64,000 nucleotides of DNA from Schizosaccharomyces osmophilus. Lineage: Eukaryota; Ascomycota; Schizosaccharomycetes; Schizosaccharomycetales; Schizosaccharomycetaceae. Shown here piece by piece: positions 1 through 9,351 of this stretch; within the stretch, counting starts at the first letter, position 1, and every line of letters starts with the position of its first letter. The position numbers and the translations under genes were made by a program. The stretch lies in contig NC_079239.1 in the NCBI RefSeq assembly GCF_027921745.1, positions 1,701,501-1,765,500 on the forward strand, read 5' to 3'. The notes under the pieces were generated by a model. That model made no database searches. It saw only the letters and a list, made by a program, of their open reading frames with translations, and was not told where the DNA came from.

Positions 1-222
1 TCTTTCAATCCTTTGAAAATGGCTTTCTACTTGTTCACGAAAGCTTTTCCAGGTATAATTTTTATCATGCTCGTTTAAGTATGGCTCCTCTACAATATTA
101 TCTTCGCAGTTTTCCATATCCATATTATCGCACTCAATTCTGTACAATTCCAAAAATTGGTATGCAATTTTCTTTTCCAAGAAGACGAAAAGTACACTTA
201 AAATAATTTTATCATACCAAGA
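1..222 (-). CDS. partial unrecognised gene at left edge
   Basis: The minus strand is open for 74 codons from position 222 to the window edge with no stop, in a region where other frames are closed. The reading has mixed hydrophobic, acidic and aromatic composition and ends with a fragment reading NYTWKSFREQVESHFQRIER that looks like ordinary coding sequence. It is entered either at the ATG at 121-123 or, further upstream, after a possible intron acceptor (pyrimidine-rich TTTCTCTTTAG ending at 223) whose branch site is weak. I do not recognise the protein. The gene continues beyond base 1, so its length and function cannot be judged; chance openness is not excluded. Confidence 0.38.
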
Positions 223-985
223 CTAAAGAGAAATCCTTAGCATCAGAAAAGATGAACGTTGCGCTACAGTCGTAGAGGACAGCCTTCAGGTACGGAGGCC
301 TTAAAATGGTAAAAGTAAAACTTTTAAAGAAGAGACAATTAGATGAAAAGATAAAATAAAATTTATTTTTTGAATTTATCGAGTAAACAAAGTAAATATA
401 TAATAATTTGCTCCTAGCGCCAAACGTAACATCGCTCTCATATATTAACAGTGACAAGAGACTGTATGAGAGATTTGAAGTGACTAGCTTGAAGTAAGAA
501 TAGATAGATATATGCCGTAATTTTAGTTGAAAAATTATTATAGCTTGTGGAATGGTACTTGACTGACTCTTCTACTTGGTGATTTGTGTAGTACCAGACA
601 CAATGAAATCAATTCAGACCAGCATTTATTGGTAAATAAGTAAGAGAGGCCTAATGAATATAAAGAATTCAAGTATGAGGAAATTGAGTTTACATGATAC
701 GTATCGGAACCAAGGAATATAAGTCGTAAATAGATAAATCACAGAGGAAATTTCAAACAAGAAACACAAGTGAACGGAAGAAACCGTCTAGAAATGAAAC
801 GTAAATCATCTCAAAGTGAGAGCTCAAAAAAGGAAATGGCAAAACGACATTTAAATCATTAAAACAAAAAAGGATGGAATAAAAATAAATCAAACTAACC
901 AAAAACCAGATTATTAACATAGTACTGCTGAGATGTTGTGTAGGACCCAGCATGAACGAGATAAAATAGAGAAAAGTAAGGATTC
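223..985. other. intergenic stretch, nothing firm
   Basis: AT-rich spacer between the left-edge partial gene and the hypothetical gene ending at 986. Short T-rich open frames on the minus strand have no coding character, and no RNA gene or repeat was recognised. Confidence 0.5.
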
Positions 986-2203
986 TCATAGCTGAATTTG
1001 TAGAGGGCTTGAAAACATGTTCATCATATTGGGCTTGGGATGAGATATAAGCTGGGCTCGACCAGCGGAATGCGCAGACAGCTTACCAGCTTTACGCATT
1101 TGTCTTTCCAGTACATAGACCCGGAAGAAGTCCGAATTCAAACGTGGACGACGGACCTCTTTACGTGCAAGAACTTCATGCCATGGAAGTAAAGGTGTAT
1201 CTGATAAAGAAAATTTTTGTAAGGTACAGTTCTCCATGAACCGGTAGTCTTTATTCAGCTTCATCCTACTACTGGGACTCGCAACGGCCGGTTTTATGAG
1301 CTGTTCCTCAGCCGAGTGTTTTGGATACATAACGTCAAAAATACTAGAAGAAAGGTAATAGAGCCTATTTTTGATAGCCAAGCTGACACTTGACAAGCTG
1401 GAAATCAAAGACCTTTTACGTAAGGATTTTCTTCCGTGAAATGTACAAGCAGTATTTTCGAAGGGTTTAGAGGAATTAACGGGAAAAGAAGAAGGACAAG
1501 AAGAGGCACGACGAACTTGATGATTCAACTCTGAAGCAGCAGCAAGTGGATGATCGCTGTCAGCGGCTTCGAACACTATCAATGAAATTAGTAAAAGTCA
1601 CCGGGGTTGTATATAGTAAATACCTGAACAGTTTGAAAAGTCTTTCTTAGCTTTAAAATGGATTGAATCCGCACAATACTTCGATGACTGACGAGATTTT
1701 CGATGGACTTCGGGATCCGATTTACGATTCGTTAAACCACGAGCACGAGAGTCAGTAGAGCAAGAATTGTCGAAACAAAGGGGCTTTCGACAGTTGTTTG
1801 TTGAAGTAGAAGCTGAATTGCTTGTTAAAGATTGAATAGGGAAAAGGGATGTAAAATCATCATCATTGTGTAATGGTTGGGAAGACAGCGATAACATCGA
1901 ACTTAAGTCAGCGTGGAGGAGACTTTTATTCAAATTCTTGCTTAGAAGAATCTTAGGATGACTATTAAACTTGGAAGGAACTGGAATCTTAGTGTCCCGT
2001 AAAAGTTGACGGGTCAGGTCTCCCCTAGAGGGAGGATGATGATGACAATCAGAGCTCCTCCAAGCAGTAGCAGTGGAAGAGTCTTCCTTATGCAAGACTG
2101 ATTGTGAAAAAGGAATACAACTGGGTAATTCGACATGATGTCCCATGTCGTCCGAATTGGATGTAGTGCTATCAAGCACCCGGTTGAAGACTCTGATATT
2201 CAT
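986..2203 (-). CDS. hypothetical Ser-rich protein, two exons
   Basis: Two exons, 1624-2203 and 986-1575, join across a 48-nt intron (donor GTATTT, branch TACTAAT, acceptor GATAG) with matching phase to give 389 residues. The start ATG at 2201-2203 is the first sensible methionine; the frame upstream is hydrophobic noise. The N-terminal half is rich in Ser, His, Asn and Asp and looks disordered. The C-terminal part is better ordered, with basic stretches and the segment FFRVYVLERQMRKAGKL near the end, which resembles a short conserved C-terminal box I associate with uncharacterised fungal proteins. No catalytic motif, signal peptide or membrane segment is seen. Function unknown. The gene is well supported as coding by length and intron phase. 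Confidence 0.72.
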
Positions 2204-2871
2204 TATCGCCAAGGCCCAAATATAGAAAGTTTTTGATGCATAAAATAAAGATAAAAGATGAAAAGAAAGGCGAACTAGAAAAACAGGCGTTGCTTTCAAA
2301 CGAAAAAAAAAAGTCAAGGAAACGAAAACAACTTTATAAACCAAATCAAACAAACCAGAAAATAAGACAGAATAAAATAAAACGAACAAAAAGACAAAAA
2401 AAGAAAAAAGTACGACAATCCGAACACAAAGCTATGATGAGTCAAGGAAAGATCGTAAGTAATACCCAAATAGCAAGGAAAGCGTAAGCAACAAAAGAAT
2501 GACAGTAAAAAAGAGATTGAATAAAAAGAATATAAAACGTTGTCTGAATTTTGCTCCTCAACAACTAATCTTATGCTTGCTTCCAGCGCATCAATGAAGA
2601 AAGAATAGAAATTCTTAGTAACAGGATTTTTCTTGTTTTGTAATGGAACCGGTTTTCCTCCTTTTGGCACACGAAAATGTAGAGAAGCAAAGTTCAGTTG
2701 GGAGAGTTAAAATAGAAACACCTCAAAAAAAAAATTGTCGGCCGTTTTCAGTTTTAGAAACCGAAAGAGCCGAACGAACACAAAGTTACCGGCCTTTGGA
2801 GAAGACGCTCAAACACGGCGCCGCGGCTCGGCAAGACCTAAACGAAAATAAGAATCGAGTGTTTTTGTTTA
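2204..2871. other. upstream region of the hypothetical gene
   Basis: Purine-rich on the plus strand (many A runs with G), hence the long Lys-rich and Phe-rich shadow frames on the two strands. It is presumably the 5' region of the minus-strand gene starting at 2203 and the 3' region of the minus-strand gene to its right. No other feature was recognised. Confidence 0.45.
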
Positions 2872-3641
2872 CTATTCTTGGTACGATAATGCATGGTTCA
2901 CGAGAGGGTTGTAAAGAGGATTGAAAATACCAACACGACTGATTAGGAAAAGAAGCGCTTCCTTATAGCAAACGATTGAAGAGGATGAAGTAAAAAGTGT
3001 GTAAGGATTTACTTTTAATTTTTTTTTTTTTTTTTTTTTTTTTTTTCTCTTCGACTGGCTATAGTCAAACAAGGCTTCTTGACTATAAGAAAGGATGCTC
3101 AAATCGTCTTCTACGAATTTACCGATATCATACAATTTACGATACTATAATATTCAATTTGCAGGATAACTGATGTTCTATAGCGAATATGAGTTGATTT
3201 CTTTCTTCAAGAGTACCAAAATAAGAAAGATTGAATTTTGATATTTCTTTCTATCGATCATCCCAATGAAACATCCGTTTAGTTCTCTTTCTATCATCTT
3301 GTGTTCTTCTACTATGAGAACTTTTGGTGAAAAGCTATGAACATAGGAAGCATTCGAAAAAGGGTTTTGGAACATGCCAAATGAACTGGATAAACTCACG
3401 ACATTCGCGCACTTGTAAAGGAGTCAAATGCAAATCATCGTCGTTCTTGTCTCTATCGTCTGCACTAGGGTACTTCCTTAACAGCCTATACAATAAGTGA
3501 AGAGAAATATAGTTACAATACACATGATGAGAAGAATCTTCTGGCTATTTCATGTCTTAAAAACTGTTGTCTATATTACCAAATTCATAAAATGCGACTC
3601 ATGATCCTCTTTAGTACGATGTTTTACTTCGATCCCTCCAT
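2872..3641 (-). CDS. possible four-exon small gene, unrecognised
   Basis: Four minus-strand segments look coding and can be joined in phase: 3628-3641 (ATG GAG GGA TCG AA), 3400-3485 (containing LRKYPSADDRDKNDDDLHL), 3217-3311 (containing MIERELNGCFIGMIDRKKY) and 2872-3144 (starting YRKLYDIGKFVEDDLSIL). Donors are GTAAAA, GTGAGT and GTACTC; acceptors are TATAG, CATAG and TATAG; branch sites are weak, so boundaries are tentative. The last exon runs into a 28-base homopolymer that would encode a poly-lysine tail, and a one-base length error there would move the stop. I do not recognise the product. The gene is divergent from tms1. What supports it is the quality of the translated segments, not a family match. 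Confidence 0.35.
3019..3046. repeat. poly(T) tract, 28 T
   Basis: Uninterrupted run of 28 T on the plus strand, the longest homopolymer in the window. It lies in the 3' part of a possible minus-strand gene, where it would read as poly-lysine. Such runs are prone to sequencing length errors. Confidence 0.95.
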
Positions 3642-3899
3642 TGCAATATGGACTGAACTGTATCCATAGTGGATATTGTATGTTTGTGTGAAATTGACAT
3701 TCCATTGAGCCTAACTTACTAATCAATTGTTACTAGAACAATTATACTAACGATTTTGTGAAATTTTCGACACGCTTAGTAAAATAAACTGAAGCGTCAA
3801 GAGAGAAACGTTCAAAAGCATAACATAACCCTACTCCAATTTGATTCTGATTGTGTTTTCTTTTATATTCTATTTTCATAAAAACTATTTCAATTCCTC

Positions 3900-5234
3900 A
3901 TGGGTCTCGCGCTTTCCATTCCTTCTGTTATAGGAAGCTCCCTAACAAGCGTCGTTGGTATTGGCAGTAGTTTTGTCTTCGCTTCGCTGCTAAGTCTAAC
4001 AAATTATATTCAAAGCACTGTTGGTGCCATTATTAGCTATGCAGTTTTGTATTTGCTGAATTCACTGCTGTCTTGGTGCATGCTGAGTTCCTGGTTTAAT
4101 AACAAACTTTCAAAACTATCCGCTGGGTATTTGCAATTTGGTTGTCAAGACGATGGAAAATGCTACAGTGTAATTGCAGTTCATCGTTTATCTTTTGCTC
4201 TTGTCATGTTTCATTGCCTGTTTGCCTTAATTTTAAGTCTTTCCAATTCTCGGTCTGCAGTTTCCGCCAAAATCCAACACAGTTTGTGGCCTTTTAAAAT
4301 TGTTTTGTGGATTCTCCTTATCGTAGCTTCGTTTTTCATCCCAACTTCATTCATGACCTTCTGGGGTAACGTTTTATCCGTAATTGGGTCTGCTTTTTTT
4401 ATCGTATATGGCTTACTGCTTCTCGTCGATTTTGCACACACATGGGCTGAAAAATGCGTTGAACGAGTATTGGTCACGGATTCTACCACCTCAAAATTCT
4501 CCTTGGTTGGTTCTACTGTAGGCATGTATCTAATTGCTTTGCTGCTCACAATTCTTGCTTATGTTTATTTCTGCGCTTCTTCATGCTCCTTCAATCAAGC
4601 TATTAATACCATTAACCTTTTATTATGTATTGCTGTTAGCTGTCTTTCGGTGCATCCTACTGTTCAAGAATATAATCCTCGATCTGGTCTTGCACAGGCC
4701 TCCATGGTTACATGCTATACCAGCTACCTTATTCTTTCCGCATTAGCAAATAGACCAGACGAGGGAAAATGTAATCCATGGAGTGAATCCGCTACCGGAA
4801 CTCAAGAGTTTAGCAAAATAATTGGGGCTGCTTTTACCTTTTTGACCATCGTATATAGTGCTTTGAGGGCAGTTTCCGGATCGGACAAAGATGAAGATTA
4901 CGATTTTTTTTACGGCGATTCTAATAACTTGTCGCGTGAGAGAACCTTAGAAACCGATTTCGATGACGACAACGGCGTGTCAAACTCGAAGAATGACTAT
5001 AACTATATATGGTTCCATGTTATTTTCATCCTGGCAGCTTGTTACACTGGTTCCCTTCTCACCAATTGGAACACAATGAGTGTATATGAGGACAAAAAGA
5101 ATGATGTTTTTGTACGTATCGGATTCTCCTATGCCGCCGTCTGGGTTAAAATTATAACTTCATGGATTTGTCATTTACTGTACGCCTGGACTTGTTTGGC
5201 TCCTATTTTCTTTCCGTATCGTTTTATCAACTGA
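3900..5234 (+). CDS. tms1: SERINC/TMS1 family membrane protein
   Basis: Intronless frame of 444 residues with the full layout of the SERINC (TMS1/TDE1) family: an N-terminal hydrophobic segment, a Cys-containing luminal loop (GCQDDGKCYSV, about residues 80-90), a run of roughly ten membrane helices, an acidic cytoplasmic loop (about 330-365) and a C-terminal pair of helices ending in PYRFIN. Length is as expected for fungal members. Family proteins are multi-span membrane proteins linked in animals to serine-derived lipid handling or lipid scrambling; the exact role in yeast is not settled. The start is the first ATG, with an AT-rich leader and no upstream in-frame coding. One AACCCT element lies about 70 bases upstream; its relevance is unknown. 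Confidence 0.93.
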   Translation: MGLALSIPSVIGSSLTSVVGIGSSFVFASLLSLTNYIQSTVGAIISYAVLYLLNSLLSWCMLSSWFNNKLSKLSAGYLQFGCQDDGKCYSVIAVHRLSFALVMFHCLFALILSLSNSRSAVSAKIQHSLWPFKIVLWILLIVASFFIPTSFMTFWGNVLSVIGSAFFIVYGLLLLVDFAHTWAEKCVERVLVTDSTTSKFSLVGSTVGMYLIALLLTILAYVYFCASSCSFNQAINTINLLLCIAVSCLSVHPTVQEYNPRSGLAQASMVTCYTSYLILSALANRPDEGKCNPWSESATGTQEFSKIIGAAFTFLTIVYSALRAVSGSDKDEDYDFFYGDSNNLSRERTLETDFDDDNGVSNSKNDYNYIWFHVIFILAACYTGSLLTNWNTMSVYEDKKNDVFVRIGFSYAAVWVKIITSWICHLLYAWTCLAPIFFPYRFIN

Positions 5235-6177
5235 TGATCCTTTTTATTTCAAGACGATTAATTTATGATAATTTACGCCCTTAATATTGAAGATTTCAGA
5301 CGATTCACCTGTTTTTGTAGAGGTAAACGATGTACAAATGAGGAGATAGGAAAGAAAGATTTCGAAGCGTTTTTGGATTTCATCTTGTTTGTTATTTTTT
5401 TATGAATCAAGAAACCGTGTGCTTGAGGGCTTCATCTAATTTACATGATCTACAAAAGTCAGTAAAGTAAGCTGCATAAAGTTACAAATATGAATTGTTT
5501 ACATTTCTGTAAATAACCCAGAAATCGCGAAGTGTTACTTGCGTTGTGACTCGGCTCTGCGTAAGCGATGCGAAATTTGTTTTAGGAACAAACTTCTTTT
5601 TTGTTCATTTCTTCCCATTTGGACAGGATTTGGACTTGTTTTGTAAAGGGTAAATAAAGGACCGACTTATAATCGGTTGTCATTAAACGATTTTCGGGTT
5701 TCGTCGTGATTTGCGAATTTTGGTACAAAAGAAACAACTGCTCGACTCTGTCACCATTGATAAATAAAACTTATTAGAATATCGAAGAAAGACAATGTAA
5801 GAGGATACTCCTGCGTGCAACCGTCCAATGCTTATAGCGCTGACCTGGAAAAGGGATTTTCTTTGTGTACTCCATAGGTAAAAAACAACCATCAAATTCA
5901 GGTTCTGTTTAAGGATAAAAAGAAAATAATCGTTGTAATTATTGTCAATCAGTTTGTTGAGTAATAGCCACGGCAGGCTGTTGGAACAATTGAGCCATGT
6001 CTTTCTTGATACTGTGGTCAATAAAAATAAAAAAGACCGTCTACATTTTGCAGTAAAATATGCAATGCTTTGTACTTAACCAGCCTCCAACTGCTTTAGA
6101 GTTCTTCGTACTCTATGTCAAATATCTGATGAAAGAAGGTGGGATGAGTTCTGCTTGGTTATTACCTTGTTTGTCAT
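5235..6177. other. long intergenic stretch, nothing firm
   Basis: Almost 1 kb after tms1 without a convincing open frame. It must hold the tms1 3' UTR. The only sizeable frame (minus strand near 5683-6021) has poor composition and no supporting splice signals. Confidence 0.45.
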
Positions 6178-6424
6178 ATGAAGTTGACATTTTTCTATGC
6201 TGGTTTCTTTTGTAAGTGGAGGAATATCATTCATTGAAATTGTTCAGTTTGTTTACTAACAAGAACTAGTTTGTTTCTTTCACGCTGTCGTTGTAACAAG
6301 ACGTTTCTTGAAATCTGTAATATACCTATTTCTTGTAGGGATTGCAGCACTAATCATTAGCACTGCAGCAATATTAGTTGTTGCTGATGCAGCAATGGTT
6401 ACTAATTTGATATTTCACACATAA
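6178..6424 (+). CDS. possible 62-aa membrane protein, two exons
   Basis: Exon 1 (6178-6211, MKLTFFYAGFF) and exon 2 (6270-6424) join in phase across a 58-nt intron with textbook fission yeast signals: donor GTAAGT, branch TACTAAC at 6254-6260 and acceptor AACTAG. The product would be 62 residues: a hydrophobic N-terminus, a short basic patch (VVVTRRFLKS) and one strong membrane helix rich in Ala, Ile and Val (VGIAALIISTAAILVVADA). No family is recognised. Exon 1 is very short, so the start is uncertain and further exons may exist; the splice signals rather than homology are the evidence. Confidence 0.38.
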
Positions 6425-6593
6425 AGTTCGAGACTTATTATCTGGAATGGAAATTAAGTACTCAACCGAACACACGAGATCGCTTACGTTTCCCAGCTAC
6501 CAGCAGAGACAATACAATGGCTCCTCCACTGACGGATAGGAATGAAGAAATAGAAATGCAAATATTATCGGTAAATTTCTCTTTTAGATGACT

Positions 6594-6614
6594 AAAAAAA
6601 ATAAAATATAAAAA
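6594..6614 (-). terminator. Pol III terminator of the 5S gene
   Basis: Two T runs on the minus strand, five T at 6614-6610 and eight T at 6601-6594, lie 19 and 32 bases past the mature 5S 3' end, as expected for RNA polymerase III termination. Confidence 0.75.
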
Positions 6615-6632
6615 GAATAAAGAGAAGGAAGG

Positions 6633-6751
6633 AGCCTACAGCATCCCGGATTCCCATGTTGTCTCCAACCATAGTACTAACGAGACCCTCAGACGCTTAA
6701 CTGCAGTGATCGGACGGGAACTGGTGTTTTCGCCTAGGTATGGCCGTAGAC
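6633..6751 (-). rRNA. 5S ribosomal RNA (dispersed copy)
   Basis: The minus strand from 6751 begins GTCTACGGCCATACCTAGGC and continues with the conserved 5S blocks, including the internal control region (AGTTAAGCGTC, then AGTACTATGGTTGGAGACA) and the 3' strand GCTGTAGGCT that pairs with the 5' end. The span of 119 nt equals the fission yeast 5S length. Fission yeasts carry 5S genes singly across the genome rather than inside the rDNA repeat, which fits this isolated copy. It lies between the possible small membrane-protein gene and the 3' end of noc2. The gene looks intact. Confidence 0.96.
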
Positions 6752-6990
6752 AAGTATCCCAAGAAAACATCAAATTAGTTCATTTGGTTTTTATGGTATT
6801 TCAGATACTACAATCTCAAGCGCGTTCTTAACTTATATGAAATACAAAAATTGAATAATCCTCAATTAACTGAAAATGATTAAACAAAACCTAATAACCC
6901 GATTTTATTGAACCAAACTCTATTTCAAAAAACCCAAATACCATACCTATTTCACTATTTTTCAAATTCCCTAACAACTTGCCTTTAAGA

Positions 6991-9141
6991 TTATTCAAGC
7001 TCTTCGTCACCTTCGGAACTGAGCTCGTCATCACCATTCTTCAAAGCGCCTTTTTTCTTCAAACGCATGTTTTCCTTATGATTTTGGTCTTCCAAAATTG
7101 CTTCACGTAAAAGTCTGCGCTGTTCTTCACGAATTTCACGTTGCGCGACGACGTAAGCACCTAAAGATGTCTTTTCCCATTCCTCATTTGCTAAGAAGGC
7201 ATCGAGTGATTCGAGATTAGCAGGACTAACTTTTTGTTGAGCACGATGAGTTAAGACAAATTCACTTTGCTGCTCAAACTTCTGAACCAAGGCCAAAAGA
7301 GAGCGATTAAGCTTGACATTCCTACTTTTCTTTGCAAAACGCTTAGCACGAACAATTGCGGGTATAACAAACTCGGGGAAAGCAATGTTTGTAGCATATA
7401 AAACATAGTACTCTCCCAACAATTCCAACAACTGATTAGTTATACCGTCTTGATAAACGCGTGTCCTCAAGTACGCAGTTGGTGCACGAATTTCAACTTC
7501 CCAATCCAAAGGTTTGAATGTACTAGGCTTAGGCTTTCTTGAGAGTTCCGGGGAATCCAAGACATCAAACAAAACAGGAGCCATTGGAATAAAAACACCG
7601 GTATGTCTAGACAGGTAAATGAGACTTCGTGAAAGGTGGAATCTCATGGGGTACAGTTGAGATGAGGGAGATGTCGTAATCGCTCCCAACGTAATCTGTA
7701 CTAAAGGATATACCAAAGATTGCATTTCCACTGCGACTCCTTTTTCGCGGCTCAACCAAGTGGCTCGACTTAACAATCGAGACCAAAAGTCAATTGCATG
7801 CACATATGACCAGCTTTGTATAAGTTTCCTTGTCTCTGGCTTTGGCTGGTGAATTGTATTTCTGAGGGTAATAGCAAGTTGTCGAATATATCGAAAGGTA
7901 ACCAAGTAACAGCTTTCTGGATTTAACAAAAATATATCTGCGGAACTATTTTTCATAAAATTGATAGCCGCTAAAGTGTGAACAGTTGTATAAGAGCTAA
8001 TGCGAATCATGGTTAAATACATATGTTTGAAGGCAAACTCCAACAAAGTTAGATCTGCTGTCAAGCAAACACTTCGTAAAACAAAAACGCACGAAACTCT
8101 AACAGTATCATCGCGGTTGGTGCTCCAGACTTCAACGACAGCTTCGACAAATTGTTTCAAAAATTTTCGATATGTAATCATATAGGGAACCACATTTTGC
8201 GTTTCGCGAAGTAGCAAGGAAATGTTTTTAGCGTCAGTCATTCCTTCCAATAATCGCAAGATAGAGAAGCCATAGGACTTTAATATAGGACTGAGACGAG
8301 ATAAAACCCTATTGTCGGTGTTTACAACCTTTCTGCCATTTTTTTCCGTTTGCAGGGGAATATGATGATTAAGCACACGAGGAACAGATTGAATAGCCAA
8401 CAACATTAAGTCGTTAAATACCCTAGAATCTGTTATTGAATACTTTAAGTTCATTCCTTCTTCCTCATTCAAATAAGCTGCGGCCTTAAACGCTTGAACC
8501 ACCTTTTGTAAAGTTGTCAAAGACTTCTGGTTACTCAAATTATCCCGCCATTTACTCAGCATATCCATAGTAATCTCTGTTTTTCCTTCATTATTCCGTT
8601 TGCCTCCCTCAGGCTCATCGTCTTGAGTTACTTCATCTGCATTGAAATCCAAGAGATCGCTATCATTTTTCTGTAAATAATTGTAAAAGTCGGGATCTTT
8701 CTCCTTCAATGAATCAAGTTGCTCTCGATATTGCTCAGCGTCCACTTCTTCTTCGTCGGAAGAGCTGCTTTCCTCTTCTTTCTGAACGGCTTTCGCTTTT
8801 CTATTCTTTTTTAGTTGAGATGGTTTCTTTTCATTTTCCTGACGTTCTTCTAAAGGCTCTGTGTTTTTCTCAGGAGTAGCGGATTTGTCCAAATCAGATT
8901 CCTCGAAATCACCGTTCAAAAAATCGTCCATGGTCGCATTTTCATCCTCAGAACCGGGAGTTTCATTTTGGGACTTGTCCAACAACTCCTTCACCTCATT
9001 CTGCAGACCATTTTTAGGATCTGAATTTTTATGGGTTCCTGTAGAATTGGCAGGCTTGGAAGGAGTTTTCTTTATTTTACCATCTTTTTTACCTTTCAAT
9101 TGCCCCTTTCTTGCTTTCAGAATGGCTGATATCTTCGACAT
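6991..9141 (-). CDS. noc2: nucleolar complex protein Noc2
   Basis: Intronless, 716 residues, close to the usual Noc2 length. Residues 1-190 are charged and low in complexity (Lys-rich start MSKISAILKARKGQLKGKK, then Ser/Glu/Asp stretches), followed by the conserved Noc2 domain (about 230-640), with segments such as LIQSWSYVHAIDFWSRLLS and HLSRSLIYLSRHTGVFIPM. The tail is again acidic. Noc2 is an alpha-helical repeat protein that works with Noc1 and Noc3 in assembly and intranuclear transport of pre-60S ribosomal particles. It is divergent from swi2 with only 210 bp between the starts, so the two share a promoter region. From memory this gene is next to swi2 in S. pombe as well. Confidence 0.95.
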   Translation of the reverse strand: MSKISAILKARKGQLKGKKDGKIKKTPSKPANSTGTHKNSDPKNGLQNEVKELLDKSQNETPGSEDENATMDDFLNGDFEESDLDKSATPEKNTEPLEERQENEKKPSQLKKNRKAKAVQKEEESSSSDEEEVDAEQYREQLDSLKEKDPDFYNYLQKNDSDLLDFNADEVTQDDEPEGGKRNNEGKTEITMDMLSKWRDNLSNQKSLTTLQKVVQAFKAAAYLNEEEGMNLKYSITDSRVFNDLMLLAIQSVPRVLNHHIPLQTEKNGRKVVNTDNRVLSRLSPILKSYGFSILRLLEGMTDAKNISLLLRETQNVVPYMITYRKFLKQFVEAVVEVWSTNRDDTVRVSCVFVLRSVCLTADLTLLEFAFKHMYLTMIRISSYTTVHTLAAINFMKNSSADIFLLNPESCYLVTFRYIRQLAITLRNTIHQPKPETRKLIQSWSYVHAIDFWSRLLSRATWLSREKGVAVEMQSLVYPLVQITLGAITTSPSSQLYPMRFHLSRSLIYLSRHTGVFIPMAPVLFDVLDSPELSRKPKPSTFKPLDWEVEIRAPTAYLRTRVYQDGITNQLLELLGEYYVLYATNIAFPEFVIPAIVRAKRFAKKSRNVKLNRSLLALVQKFEQQSEFVLTHRAQQKVSPANLESLDAFLANEEWEKTSLGAYVVAQREIREEQRRLLREAILEDQNHKENMRLKKKGALKNGDDELSSEGDEELE

Positions 9142-9351
9142 AGAGAATTCGGAGGTGGTTGGTTTTTTGCAGTAGAGGAGATCGGTGTGTCAAGATAATC
9201 CTTCACGAACTTAATCTTTTGGCAGTCTTGGCTTTTTGGTGCTATGAAACATATCTATTGCAATAAGTGATATTAGAGAAAGAATTATAGGTTTCTTAAA
9301 TTTTGACGTGCTTTTGATGACCATTGGTTTTCCAAGAGGAATTCGTTCTTC
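9142..9351. promoter_or_regulatory. divergent noc2/swi2 promoter region
   Basis: 210 bp between the two start codons; both promoters must lie here. No recognisable upstream element was found beyond AT-rich sequence. Inferred from gene orientation only. Confidence 0.6.

Noticed and set aside
2233-2487. Lys-rich plus-strand frame
   Set aside because: Purine-rich low-complexity DNA; no start context, splice signal or domain.
6230-6760. A minus-strand membrane protein reading (SVSGGAIVLSLLVAGK and a second exon) beside the 5S gene
   Set aside because: It needs an initiating exon that could only come from within the 5S rRNA gene; the plus-strand reading of the region has far better splice signals.
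6633-6760. An open frame starting at an ATG just upstream of the 5S gene and running through it
   Set aside because: The sequence is 5S rRNA end to end; openness is a by-product of its conserved sequence.
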